In this document: positions 1-8,042 of the stretch, one piece after another
Numbering within the stretch: the stretch's first letter is position 1
Layout of the letters: every line of letters starts with the position of its first letter
Assembly: GCA_963736525.1 (NCBI GenBank)
Contig: CAVTPF010000012.1
Coordinates: forward strand, 434,001-498,000
Source: Bog-473 sp963736525
GTDB taxonomy: Bacteria > Actinomycetota > Acidimicrobiia > Acidimicrobiales > RAAP-2
Direction: 5' to 3'
Length of the DNA stretch: 64,000 nucleotides
Made by a program: the position numbers and the translations under genes
Notes under the pieces: model-generated
What the model saw: the letters and a program-made list of their open reading frames with translations, nothing else
The model's database searches: none
Told to the model about the DNA's origin: nothing

Positions 1-294
1 AGCGGCGCGCTGCGAGCGCCGCGCCGCCAGCCATGCCTTGCGCAGCTTGCGGCGCTCCTCCTCGGAGGTGCCGCCCCAGACGCCCGACTCCTGGTTGGTG
101 GCCAGCGCGAAGTCGAGGCACGGCTCGAGCGCCTCGCAGGTGCGGCAGACGCGCTTGGCCGCCTCTATCTGGTCGACGGCGGGGCCGGTCGTGCCGACGG
201 GGAAGAAGAGGTCCGGTTCGGTGTTGCGGCAGGCCGCCACCCGCCGCCAGTCGTCCGCGTCCCAATCGACGGTCCGGTTCCACATGAGAGCCAT
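1..294 (-). CDS. WhiB-family iron-sulfur transcriptional regulator, WhiB1-like (3' end outside window)
   Basis: Seen: 98 codons from ATG at 294 to the window edge. Cysteines at 22, 50, 53 and 59, then a GVWGG turn at 71-75 and a basic tail beginning SEEERRKLRK. The cysteine spacing (28, 3, 6) and the LFFPVG...GPA..QI..AK stretch match mycobacterial WhiB1 better than WhiB3 or WhiB7. Known of the family: the four cysteines hold a [4Fe-4S] cluster that can react with nitric oxide, and the basic C-terminus binds DNA, often together with the primary sigma factor. A perfect CRP-type palindrome lies 22 bases upstream of the start. The assignment to WhiB1 rather than another paralogue is inference. 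Met4 is an alternative start. Confidence 0.93.
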   Translation of the reverse strand, partial: MALMWNRTVDWDADDWRRVAACRNTEPDLFFPVGTTGPAVDQIEAAKRVCRTCEALEPCLDFALATNQESGVWGGTSEEERRKLRKAWLAARRSQRAA

Positions 295-315
295 GGAATG
301 CGCCTCCACCAGCAT

Positions 316-331
316 TGTGATCCTTTTCACA
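316..331. promoter_or_regulatory. CRP-type operator TGTGA-N6-TCACA upstream of whiB
   Basis: Seen: TGTGATCCTTTTCACA, exact half-sites TGTGA and TCACA with a 6-bp spacer, between the divergent whiB-like gene (22 bp from its start) and the glycerophosphodiesterase gene (about 140 bp). Known: this is the consensus of CRP/Fnr-family cAMP receptor proteins, and mycobacterial CRP binds the whiB1 promoter. Inference: cAMP-dependent control of this gene. No experimental support from sequence alone. Confidence 0.6.
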
Positions 332-472
332 TGATCGGACCCGAATGGTGTCCGTCAGCGAAAAGCGGGTTTACGCCGAGAAGGGTAACGGCCTGTGGGA
401 GGCCCCGCAAGGAGTTTTCGTGAATTCTGCGGGTCCTGAGTGGCGGATTTGTGACACGGAGGTCCTCGCGGC

Positions 473-1165
473 ATGACGGCCGTTTTTGCCCATAGGGGTT
501 GCACAGACGGTTTCGTGGAGAACACGCTCGATGCGTTCGCCGAGGCGCGCCGCCTGGGCGCCGACGGGGTCGAGCTCGACGTGCGCATGACGGCGGACGG
601 GGCCCTGGCCGTGCACCACGACGCCGAGATCCCCGGCCTCGGGGTCATCGCATCGCTGGGCGTGGCGGACCTGCCGTCCCATGTGCCCCTCCTCGCCGAC
701 GTCCTGGGGGTCTGCGACGGCATGGTGGTCAACGTCGAGATCAAGAACGCCCCCCAGGACCCAGGCTGGGACCCGGGCGAGGCGGTGGCCGCGCTCGTCG
801 CGGCGGCGATCGGGGAGACGGGCTGGGCCCGGCGGGTGATCGTGTCGTCCTTCGAGGTCGCAACGCTGCGCGCGGTGCAGGCGGCCGACGAACGGTTGGC
901 GCTCGGCGCCCTCTGGGGCTTTGCCGCCGACGCGGGCACGGCGCTGGCGGAGGCCGAGGCAGCGGGCTTCCGGGCGGTGCATCCCTTCGTCACGTCGGTC
1001 ACGCCCGAGCTGGTGGAACGGGCCCACGCGGCCGGGCTCGCCGTCAACGTGTGGACGGTGAATGCGCCGGCCGACCTGCGGGCGATGGTCGCACTCGGGG
1101 TCGACGGCATCATCACCGACAGACCCGGCGACGCACTCGCCGTGGCCGCGGGCGACGCGGGCTGA
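473..1165 (+). CDS. Glycerophosphodiester phosphodiesterase
   Basis: Predicted to hydrolyse glycerophosphodiesters (deacylated phospholipids) to glycerol-3-phosphate and an alcohol. Seen: 230 aa of GDPD TIM-barrel type. The HRG signature is at 7-9, EN at 16-17, the metal-binding pair E34-L-D36 and a catalytic-type histidine at 49 in VHHD; a VEIK strand follows and TDRP lies near the C-terminus. There is no signal peptide, so it is likely cytosolic. The ATG at 473 is preceded by GGAGG. The loop after HRG (CTDGFVEN) replaces the more usual proline-containing PEN stretch. It is divergent from the WhiB gene and 73 bp upstream of etfB. Confidence 0.9.
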   Translation: MTAVFAHRGCTDGFVENTLDAFAEARRLGADGVELDVRMTADGALAVHHDAEIPGLGVIASLGVADLPSHVPLLADVLGVCDGMVVNVEIKNAPQDPGWDPGEAVAALVAAAIGETGWARRVIVSSFEVATLRAVQAADERLALGALWGFAADAGTALAEAEAAGFRAVHPFVTSVTPELVERAHAAGLAVNVWTVNAPADLRAMVALGVDGIITDRPGDALAVAAGDAG

Positions 1166-1238
1166 GCCCCGGCGGAAAAAGGGCCTGTCACCGGGCCGAA
1201 TGGCGGGGGACCGCCCGGGTCCACAAAGATGGTCGGCC

Positions 1239-2015
1239 ATGAACGTCGTCGTGTGCGTCAAGCAGATCCCCGATCCGGCCGCCCCCTCGTCGCTGGATCC
1301 CGCCACCAAAACCCTCGACCGGTCCGGCAAGCTCATCATGGACGACTCCGACAATTACGGGGTCGAGATGGCCCTGCAGCTCGCCTCGGGCGAGGGCGAC
1401 GAGGTCACACTGGTCTCCATGGCACCGGGCGGCGAGACCTCCGGCCTGCGCACCGGTCTGGCCATGGGCGCGGCCAAGGCGATCTTGGTCAGCGACGACG
1501 CGCTGGCCGGCAGCGACGCCCTGAGCACGGCCAGGGTGCTGGCGGCCGCCATCGGTCGGGCCAACCCCGACCTCGTCGTGATGGCCACCGAGTCGACCGA
1601 CGGGTACACCGGCACCCTCCCGGTGCAGGTGGCCGAGCTGATGGGGCTGCCCTCGGTCACCTTCGCCAAGGCGATCTCGGTCGATGGCGGCTCGGTGAAG
1701 GTCGAGCGGCAGACGGAGGCAGGCTTCGACGAGGTGGTGTGCCCCCTGCCCGCCGTGGTCACGGTGACCGCCGGTGTCGTCGAGCCGAGGTATCCCTCCT
1801 TCAAGGGGATCATGGCGGCCAAGTCCAAGCCGGTCGACAACCTGACGGTCGCCGATCTGGGCCTCGACCCGTCGCGGGTCGGCGCGGCGGGCGCCGGCCA
1901 GGAGATCACCGACGTCTCGGAGGCCGAGGCGCGCGCAGCGGGGGAGATCGTGGTGGACGAGGGCGACGGCGCGCAGCGTGTCTTGGCCTTCCTCGAGCAG
2001 TTGAAGGTGGTCTGA
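1239..2015 (+). CDS. etfB: Electron transfer flavoprotein subunit beta
   Basis: Small subunit of the ETF heterodimer, which passes electrons from acyl-CoA and related dehydrogenases to the membrane quinone pool. Seen: 258 aa from the ATG at 1239. The N-terminus MNVVVCVKQIPDP is diagnostic. A central strand reads DLVVMATESTDGYTGT, and the ETF-beta signature region covers the stretch VERQTEAGFDEVVCPLPAV and the following EPRYPSFKGIMAAK. Any upstream extension would overlap the previous gene and is not homologous. It is followed after one base by etfA, so the subunits are co-transcribed. Confidence 0.97.
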   Translation: MNVVVCVKQIPDPAAPSSLDPATKTLDRSGKLIMDDSDNYGVEMALQLASGEGDEVTLVSMAPGGETSGLRTGLAMGAAKAILVSDDALAGSDALSTARVLAAAIGRANPDLVVMATESTDGYTGTLPVQVAELMGLPSVTFAKAISVDGGSVKVERQTEAGFDEVVCPLPAVVTVTAGVVEPRYPSFKGIMAAKSKPVDNLTVADLGLDPSRVGAAGAGQEITDVSEAEARAAGEIVVDEGDGAQRVLAFLEQLKVV

Positions 2016-2016
2016 C

Positions 2017-2991
2017 ATGCCGATCGACAAGATCTGGGTTCTGGCCGAGGTGGCCGACGGCGGCGGCCCCACGCCGGTGACCCTGGAGCTCTTGACCGAG
2101 GCGCGGGCGCTGGCCTCCACCGTGGAGGCCGTGGCCTGGGGGGCGGACGCCGCCTCGCTGGCCGGCCCGCTCGGTGAGTACGGGGCGACCACCCTCTACG
2201 ACGTCGGCGACCTGGGCGGTGCGCTCCCCGGGGTGCCGGTGGCCGCCGCGCTGGCCGCGCTCATCGAGGGAGGCATCGCGCCGGACGCCATCCTGCTGCC
2301 GGCCACCTACGAGGGCCGAGACGTGGCCGGGCGCCTGTCCGCCAAGCTCGACCGACCCGTGCTCACCAACGTGACCGGCCTGGTGGAGGGCGACGGCGGG
2401 CTGGCGAGCCAACATCCGGTCTTCGGCGGCAGCCACATCGTGACGGCGCGCTTCACGGGCGAGGGTCCGGGCATCTTCGTCATCCGTGCCAAGTCCTTCT
2501 CAGCCGAGCCCGCGGGCGGCGGTGCCGCCGCGGTGGTGGCGGCCCCGGTCCCCGACGTCGCGGCGACCAACACGGCCAAGATCGTCGAGCGCCACGTGGA
2601 AGAGCGCAGCGGTCCGAAGCTCGACGAGGCGGCGGTCGTCGTCTCCGGCGGCCGCGGGCTGGGCGAGGCGGCCAACTACGCCCTGATTGAGGAGCTGGCG
2701 AAGCTGTTGCACGGGGCGGCGGGCGCCAGCCGCGCCATCGTCGACGCCGGCTGGGTGCCGTACTCGCACCAGGTCGGCCAGACGGGCAAGACCGTGAAGC
2801 CGACGGTCTACATGGCCTGTGGGATCTCCGGCGCGACCCAGCACCTGGTGGGGATGAAGGGCTCCAAGAACATCATCGCCATCAACAAGGACCAGGAGGC
2901 GCCGATCTTCTCCGTGGCGGACCTCGGGATCGTGGGCGACGTCCTCAAGGTGCTGCCCGCGTTGATCGAGGCACTCAAGGCCAAGGGCTGA
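2017..2991 (+). CDS. etfA: Electron transfer flavoprotein subunit alpha
   Basis: FAD-binding large subunit of ETF, partner of the preceding gene. Seen: 324 aa, usual length. The C-terminal FAD domain is intact: SGGRGLGE at about 209-216, VDAGWVPYSHQVGQTGK, the GISGATQH motif and the NKDQEAPIF loop. The N-terminal domain is a Rossmann-like half. The ATG lies one base after the etfB stop. A strong 10-bp hairpin starts 7 bases after the stop and probably ends the etfBA transcript. No ETF:quinone oxidoreductase or acyl-CoA dehydrogenase is adjacent. Confidence 0.97.
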   Translation: MPIDKIWVLAEVADGGGPTPVTLELLTEARALASTVEAVAWGADAASLAGPLGEYGATTLYDVGDLGGALPGVPVAAALAALIEGGIAPDAILLPATYEGRDVAGRLSAKLDRPVLTNVTGLVEGDGGLASQHPVFGGSHIVTARFTGEGPGIFVIRAKSFSAEPAGGGAAAVVAAPVPDVAATNTAKIVERHVEERSGPKLDEAAVVVSGGRGLGEAANYALIEELAKLLHGAAGASRAIVDAGWVPYSHQVGQTGKTVKPTVYMACGISGATQHLVGMKGSKNIIAINKDQEAPIFSVADLGIVGDVLKVLPALIEALKAKG

Positions 2992-2997
2992 GCTGCT

Positions 2998-3021
2998 GCC
3001 GGCCCGGGCGACCGGGCCGGC
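2998..3021 (+). terminator. Hairpin terminator after etfBA
   Basis: Seen: perfect 10-bp stem GCCGGCCCGG / CCGGGCCGGC closed by a GCGA tetraloop (GNRA type), 7 bases after the etfA stop. No T-run follows, which is common in high-GC actinobacteria. A role as terminator is inferred from stem strength and position. Confidence 0.65.
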
Positions 3022-3142
3022 TCGGGTATCGACGTCGGTCCTGCAGCGGGGCCGGGACCGCACCGATCCGTCCCGTACGACACGTGCGCGTCCAGACGGG
3101 GGGTTCGGCTGTACATTCGGCCCACCGGTCTGACTGCTGCCG

Positions 3143-4570
3143 ATGCTCTTTCCCACCATCGATTTCGCGATCTTCTTCGCCGTCGCCTTCACGGTGAACT
3201 GGCTGCTCAACCCCTACGCGGGGTGGTGGAAGCTGTCCATGATCGGGCTCAGCTACGTGTTCTACGGGTGGGTCGGGTGGAGCTACTGCGTCCTGTTGCT
3301 CGCGACGACGGCGGTCGCGTACGGCGGTGGCACCTGGGTGGCGGCGACTCGCCACGAGCGGAGCCGGCGCATCGCCATGGGCGTGTCGGTGGGCGCGTTG
3401 CTCGGGATCCTCGGGTGGTTCAAGTACTACGGCTTCGTCTCGGTCAACCTCGACAACCTCACCCACGCGGTCGGGTTGGGCCGGGCCGTTCCGCTCCTGC
3501 AGGTCGGCTTGCCCATCGCCATCTCGTTCTTCACCTTCATGGCCATCAGCTACGTGGTCGACATCTACCGTCGCGAGCTCGAGCCGGCCAGGCCGCTGGA
3601 CTTCGCGGTCTACATCTCGTTCTTCCCCCACCTCCTGGCCGGCCCGATCGTGCGCGGCAGCGAGCTGCTGCCCCAGATCCGCCGCCGCCGCGACGCCGAG
3701 TCGATCGACTACGCACGCGGCTTCTGGCTGATTCTGGCCGGGCTGTTCAAGAAGGTCGTGATCTCCTCGTACGTCTCGAGCGCGATCGTGACGCCTGTCT
3801 TCACGTCGCCCACGCAACACTCCGCGCCCGAGGCGATCTTCGCCGCCTGGGGCTACGCGGTGCAGATCTACTGCGACTTCAGCGGGTACACCGACATCGC
3901 CATCGGCCTCGCGCTGTTGCTCGGCTTCAGGTTCCCGCAGAACTTCGACGCGCCGTACACCGCGCGCAACCTGCAGGACTTCTGGCGGCGCTGGCACATG
4001 ACGCTCTCGCGCTGGCTGCGCGACTACCTCTACATCCCGCTCGGGGGCAGTGCGAACGGCCAGGCCCAGACCATCCGCAACATCATGATCACCATGGTGC
4101 TGGGCGGCCTTTGGCACGGCGCAGCGTGGACGTTCGTGGTCTGGGGCGCCCTGATGGGGCTGGGCCAGAGCTTCGGGCACCTCCGGCGCACCAGCCGGGA
4201 GCGCCGGGGCCTGCCGCCGGTGGCCGAGGGGCCGGTGCGGGCCTGGGCGCAGCGCTTCCTCACCTTCCAGTACGTCTGCCTGGGGTGGGTCTTCTTCAAT
4301 GCCACCGGGATGTCGCAGGCCTTCTCCGTGCTGGGACGGGTCTTCAGCGGGTGGGGTGAGGCATCCCCGCTCGTCACACCACTGCTCGTCGTCACCATCG
4401 TGGGCACGCTCGCCTCCCAATTCGTGCCACCGCTCAGCGTGGCCCGTCTGCAGGCGGCCTTCTCGCGGCAGCGCGTCGCGGTGCAGGTCGGGCTGCTCGG
4501 CTTCGCCCTGCTCGGGGTCACCACCTTCGGTCCGGTCGGCGTCGCGCCCTTCATCTACTACCGCTTCTGA
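3143..4570 (+). CDS. MBOAT-family membrane-bound O-acyltransferase (AlgI-like)
   Basis: Predicted to move acyl groups, usually acetyl, across the membrane for O-acylation of an extracellular polymer. Seen: 475 aa, strongly hydrophobic, starting MLFPTIDFAIFFAVAF like AlgI/PatA proteins. The conserved catalytic histidine is about residue 325 in LGGLWHGAAW, and the family stretches FFPHLLAGPI, YCDFSGYTDIAIG and RRWHMTLSRWLRDYLYIPLGG are present. It overlaps the next gene by one base (TGATG). That gene encodes a membrane-tethered SGNH esterase/transferase, the usual partner that completes transfer outside the cell. The acceptor polymer cannot be told from sequence; no alginate or cellulose genes are nearby. 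Confidence 0.92.
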   Translation: MLFPTIDFAIFFAVAFTVNWLLNPYAGWWKLSMIGLSYVFYGWVGWSYCVLLLATTAVAYGGGTWVAATRHERSRRIAMGVSVGALLGILGWFKYYGFVSVNLDNLTHAVGLGRAVPLLQVGLPIAISFFTFMAISYVVDIYRRELEPARPLDFAVYISFFPHLLAGPIVRGSELLPQIRRRRDAESIDYARGFWLILAGLFKKVVISSYVSSAIVTPVFTSPTQHSAPEAIFAAWGYAVQIYCDFSGYTDIAIGLALLLGFRFPQNFDAPYTARNLQDFWRRWHMTLSRWLRDYLYIPLGGSANGQAQTIRNIMITMVLGGLWHGAAWTFVVWGALMGLGQSFGHLRRTSRERRGLPPVAEGPVRAWAQRFLTFQYVCLGWVFFNATGMSQAFSVLGRVFSGWGEASPLVTPLLVVTIVGTLASQFVPPLSVARLQAAFSRQRVAVQVGLLGFALLGVTTFGPVGVAPFIYYRF

Positions 4571-5676
4571 TGACCGACGCCCGCACACCGCCGCACCACG
4601 TGGACTGGGAGCCGCCCGCCCAGTGGCAGTCGCATCCGCACCCCGAGCTGGCGGCGCCCGACGACGGGCGCGTGCGAGCGCCGTGGCGGCGAGTCCTCGC
4701 GCTCGGCGCCGCCGCCTTCGCCCTGTGGTTCCTGTTGTACGCGCCCACCCTGCAGCACAACGCCCAGGTGTCCCCCGTGGGGACGCGGCGCACGGTCAGC
4801 CTCGATGTGACCGGTCCCGTCGCCGCGCTCAGCCGCGTCCTGCAGCTCTCGCACATCGTCTCCATCACCGGCCGGTCGAGCGGCCTGTCCGGCGGGAGCG
4901 TCGGGCTCACGACGGCGGGGCCTCGGCCGGATGTGCGGAACAGCGCGTCGCACCCGGGGTCCGGACCAGCCTCGAAGGGCGGTGGCACCGGACCGACAAC
5001 ACCGGCGACGGCGCCCCCCAACCCCAAGACGCCCTCGGCGGCCAACCCGCTGCGGGTGCTCATCGTGGGCGACTCCATCGGTCTCGACCTGGGCGACGCG
5101 CTGCAGCCCGACCTCGCCGGCACCGGCGTCGTCAACGCGGCACTCGACGGCCGGGTGAGCACGGGGCTCACCAGGCCCGACTACTTCAATTGGCCGGCGG
5201 AGCTGTCGTCGGACCTCAAGACGACGCAGCCGCAGGTGGTGGTGGTCATGATCGGCGCCAACGACGCCCAGGACTTCCTGGGCCCGCCCGACGTGCCCTA
5301 CACCTCGTCGCAATGGAACACCCTCTACGCCCAGCGGGTGGCGCAGTTCATGCAGATCGCGGGGAGTGGCGGTGCGGCCGTGGTCTGGGTCGGCATGCCG
5401 CCGATGCAGGATCCGAGCGTCAACGCACAGATGGCCGACATCAACTCCGTGGTGCAGCAGCAGGCGGCGCAGGCGCATCCGCCCGTCACCTACGTCGACA
5501 CGGACAAGTCGCTCGGCACGGCCCAGGGTGGGTACACCGCCTTCGTCACCAACGCGGCGGGGCAGATCGTCACTGTCCGGACGCCCGACGGGACGCACCT
5601 GACGCCGGGCGGGGGGCAGGTCGTCGCGCAGCAGGTGATCGCCGAGCTGCAGGCGCTGGGCTACCACATCCCCTGA
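4570..5676 (+). CDS. Membrane-anchored SGNH/GDSL hydrolase (DUF459-type), MBOAT partner
   Basis: Likely the extracytoplasmic acyltransferase or esterase working with the preceding MBOAT protein. Seen: 368 aa; a short cytosolic N-terminus, one membrane segment at about 38-60 (LGAAAFALWFLLYAP), a low-complexity Ser/Gly/Thr/Pro linker to about 155, then an SGNH domain. The nucleophile block is IVGDSIGLDLG with Asp168-Ser169. The Asn block is MIGAND, and the Asp/His block is DGTHLTPGG near the C-terminus, so the catalytic set is complete. The one-base overlap with the MBOAT gene indicates translational coupling. The precise reaction (transfer or hydrolysis) is inference. Confidence 0.85.
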   Translation: MTDARTPPHHVDWEPPAQWQSHPHPELAAPDDGRVRAPWRRVLALGAAAFALWFLLYAPTLQHNAQVSPVGTRRTVSLDVTGPVAALSRVLQLSHIVSITGRSSGLSGGSVGLTTAGPRPDVRNSASHPGSGPASKGGGTGPTTPATAPPNPKTPSAANPLRVLIVGDSIGLDLGDALQPDLAGTGVVNAALDGRVSTGLTRPDYFNWPAELSSDLKTTQPQVVVVMIGANDAQDFLGPPDVPYTSSQWNTLYAQRVAQFMQIAGSGGAAVVWVGMPPMQDPSVNAQMADINSVVQQQAAQAHPPVTYVDTDKSLGTAQGGYTAFVTNAAGQIVTVRTPDGTHLTPGGGQVVAQQVIAELQALGYHIP

Positions 5677-5702
5677 CGGGCACATCCCCCGACGGGCTCC
5701 CC

Positions 5703-6650
5703 TTACGACGGGGGCGACACCCCCTGCAGGTGCACGTCGCCGGCGTGTCCCGTGCGCACGTCGTCGGGCCCCCCGCGCGCCCCGGCCCGACGCGGCCGCA
5801 GGTAGGCGAGCCAGACGGCGCCGCCGGCGAGCAGCACGAGGCCGAGCGTCCAGCCCAGGGCGGTGGTGCCGACGCCCACGTACTTCAGGCCCGAGGCGAA
5901 GATCACGAACGTGATGACGGGGCGGATGTAGCGGTCCGGCGCCCGCGAGGAGATCAACGAGCCGACCAGCACGGCCGGCACGCTGCCGACGACGATGGAG
6001 GTGGTGACGGCGAATTCGACGTGCCCGAAGGCCACGGCGCCAAGCGCGGCGGCGAGCGTGAGTGGGACGGCCTGGGTCAGGTCGGTGCCGACGAGCTGGT
6101 TGGCTCCGAGGACCGGGTACAAGAAGAGCAGTAACACGATCATCAGCGAACCCGATCCGACCGACGTCATGCCGACGACGAACCCGCCCACCGCCCCGAT
6201 CGCCACCGTGGGGAGCGGGCGGACGACGAGCTCTCCGATGAGGCCGTGTCGACGTTGGCCGGATCGCCGGTCGAGCCCGTAGCGGACCACCATGGCGGCA
6301 GCGCCGAGCAACAGTGCGGCCCCGAGGATGACCTGCACCTCGTTCTCGGCGCTCTTGGAATTGCCCAGCAGGTGGAGGGCGTAGGCGCCGCACAGGGCGG
6401 CTGGGACCGAACCGAGCACCATGTAGCCGACGAGCGGATAGTTCACTGTCCGCTTGGCCATGTGCACCGCTGCGCCCACAGGCCGCATCACCACCGCGGC
6501 CACGAGGTCGCTCGAGATGGCCGTCGAGGGCTTGATGCCGAAGAACAGGATCAGCATCGGTGTCATCAAGGCCCCGCCGCCGGCCCCGGTCATGCCGACG
6601 AGGAACCCGACCACGGCGCTGCCAAGGACGATGTAGGGGTCAAGAGACAC
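5703..6650 (-). CDS. Sulfite exporter TauE/SafE family membrane protein
   Basis: Putative anion exporter of the TauE/SafE (DUF81) family, whose members move sulfite, sulfoacetate or other organosulfur anions. Seen: 315 aa with about 8 membrane segments and the two repeated signatures of the family, GFLVGMTGAGGGALMTP near the N-terminus and GFVVGMTSVGSGSLMI in the second half. The C-terminal 30 residues are polar. It is convergent with the SGNH gene (26 bp apart). The substrate is not readable from sequence, and the sulfonate-type importer in this window is 45 kb away, so a link is only a guess. Confidence 0.88.
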   Translation of the reverse strand: MSLDPYIVLGSAVVGFLVGMTGAGGGALMTPMLILFFGIKPSTAISSDLVAAVVMRPVGAAVHMAKRTVNYPLVGYMVLGSVPAALCGAYALHLLGNSKSAENEVQVILGAALLLGAAAMVVRYGLDRRSGQRRHGLIGELVVRPLPTVAIGAVGGFVVGMTSVGSGSLMIVLLLFLYPVLGANQLVGTDLTQAVPLTLAAALGAVAFGHVEFAVTTSIVVGSVPAVLVGSLISSRAPDRYIRPVITFVIFASGLKYVGVGTTALGWTLGLVLLAGGAVWLAYLRPRRAGARGGPDDVRTGHAGDVHLQGVSPPS

Positions 6651-6785
6651 GGGCGCTCCGGGTGACGGCGGCCTCGGTGGCTCGCCGCCGGCAGTTCATT
6701 GTGTGTTCATATTACCTATGTGTCTAGTCAGCAATCAACGTGATCTCCCGATAGGCCAGGGCGTTGGACCCGGCACCGGCGCCGC

Positions 6786-7496
6786 TCAGACGAGGGGCCA
6801 GGGGTAGGGCGGCCAGTCGCCGTCGTCGACCAGCTCGGGGAGGGCGCGCAGGCTGAGGAGCCAGGCCACCCGGTCCAGGGTGGCGGCCACCTCGCCGGGC
6901 TCGATCAGCTCGCACAGCGCCACGGGCGGGCCGTCGTGGGCCAGGCGGGCCAGATCCTCCTGCACGGCGGCCTCCAGGGAAGCCCCCCCGAAGTCCCAGA
7001 TGACGGTGCGCAGCTTGTCGTCGCGGTTGAAGCACAGCCCGTTGTCGATGGCCCACAGGCGGTCCTCGGCGAGCAGGACGTGGCCGCTCTTGCGGTCGGC
7101 GTTGTTGGCCACGACGTCGAACGCGCACAGGCGCATGAGGGTGGGATGCCAGCGCGGCTCGTCGCGCAGGGTGAAGTAGTGCGAGGTGCCGTCCTCGTGC
7201 ACGAAGCGCTGCACCGAGCCGGGGCCGAAGGGGCCTTCGGTCCGTTGCACGGTCTCGGGCACGAGGCCCCAGCCCAGGGACTCGGAAAGCACGTAGGCGG
7301 CCACCTCCCGCCGGAAGAGCCCGCCCGGGAAGTCCCACAGGGGCCGCTCGCCCTTGGATGGCTTGTACACGGCCAGGAGCTCCTCGCCGTCGAGCCGGCA
7401 GGTGACGAGCAGCGTGGCGTTCGAGCTCCCCGCGATGCGCCCGTGCACCTCCATGTCACCGTCGGTGAGGACGCGCTCGACCGTGGCGTCGGACAC
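6786..7496 (-). CDS. SCO1664 family protein (kinase-like fold)
   Basis: Function unknown; distantly similar to phosphatidylinositol 3-/4-kinase-type folds. Seen: 236 aa from a GTG at 7496, chosen because it begins 6 bases after the DUF3090 stop and the residues before it are not conserved-looking. Kinase-like features are VYKPSKGERPLWDFP (putative nucleotide-binding lysine), RLCAFDVVANNADRKSGHVLL (catalytic-loop-like, D and N residues) and LWAIDNGLCFN (metal-binding-like D). It forms a co-directional trio with DUF3090 and the histidine phosphatase, the same order as Rv2135c-Rv2134c-Rv2133c in mycobacteria. The trio is conserved across actinobacteria but its role is not established. Confidence 0.85.
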   Translation of the reverse strand: MSDATVERVLTDGDMEVHGRIAGSSNATLLVTCRLDGEELLAVYKPSKGERPLWDFPGGLFRREVAAYVLSESLGWGLVPETVQRTEGPFGPGSVQRFVHEDGTSHYFTLRDEPRWHPTLMRLCAFDVVANNADRKSGHVLLAEDRLWAIDNGLCFNRDDKLRTVIWDFGGASLEAAVQEDLARLAHDGPPVALCELIEPGEVAATLDRVAWLLSLRALPELVDDGDWPPYPWPLV

Positions 7497-7501
7497 CGTG
7501 G

Positions 7502-8026
7502 CTACGTCGCCGGCGGCCGGTGCCCGTTGGTGCGCGGGCAGTTGTGCCCCGCGGGGTCCAGCGGGAGGGAGCACAGCGGGCATGGGGGCCGCCCCGCCTC
7601 CACCAGGCGGGTGGCATGGATGGCGAACGCCGCAGCCTGCTCGCGCGTCAGCGCCACGCGCAGGACGTGCCCGCTCTCGTCCATGTCGTCGTCGGGCTCT
7701 TCCTCGTCGTCGACCCCGATCTCCTCGAGGACGACGATGATGCGGTCGAGCTCCTCGTCGTAGGAGACGCCGATGGTCCCCACCACCCATTCGAACTCCT
7801 CGGTGCCGTAGAACTCCAGGTCCTCGGGCAGGTGCCCGGGACGGCCCAACTCCTTGACGATGCGCCCCAGGTAGCCGGCCAGGACCGCGACCTGCTGCTT
7901 CTCGACCTTGACCGTGGTCTCGGTCAGGCCCTGTCGGCAGTAGAAGAGGAACAGCCGGTGCCCAACCTCCCCGAGGACGCCCACCGTGCAGTGGTCCGGC
8001 GCGTCGAAGTCGAAGTCGTCGTTCAC
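7502..8026 (-). CDS. DUF3090 family protein
   Basis: Conserved actinobacterial protein of unknown function. Seen: 174 aa starting MNDDFDFDAPDHCTVG. A central acidic tract lies around 115-125 (DDEEEPDDD). The C-terminus carries PPCPLCSLPLDPAGHNCPR, a CxxC...C-type cluster that could bind a metal. It is the middle gene of the SCO1664 / DUF3090 / histidine-phosphatase trio, 16 bp downstream of the phosphatase and 5 bp upstream of the SCO1664-type gene, so almost certainly in one transcript. No enzymatic motif is recognisable. Confidence 0.88.
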   Translation of the reverse strand: MNDDFDFDAPDHCTVGVLGEVGHRLFLFYCRQGLTETTVKVEKQQVAVLAGYLGRIVKELGRPGHLPEDLEFYGTEEFEWVVGTIGVSYDEELDRIIVVLEEIGVDDEEEPDDDMDESGHVLRVALTREQAAAFAIHATRLVEAGRPPCPLCSLPLDPAGHNCPRTNGHRPPAT

Positions 8027-8042
8027 GGTCGGAGCCCAGCGG

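Noticed and set aside
2975..4588. Long minus-strand open frame (537 codons) opposite the MBOAT gene
   Set aside because: It is the antisense shadow of a high-GC gene. The MBOAT reading has full motifs, while the antisense is rich in Arg/Glu/His with no homology.
4558..6393. Minus-strand open frame (611 codons) across the SGNH and TauE region
   Set aside because: Arginine-rich shadow of two well-supported genes with complete motifs.
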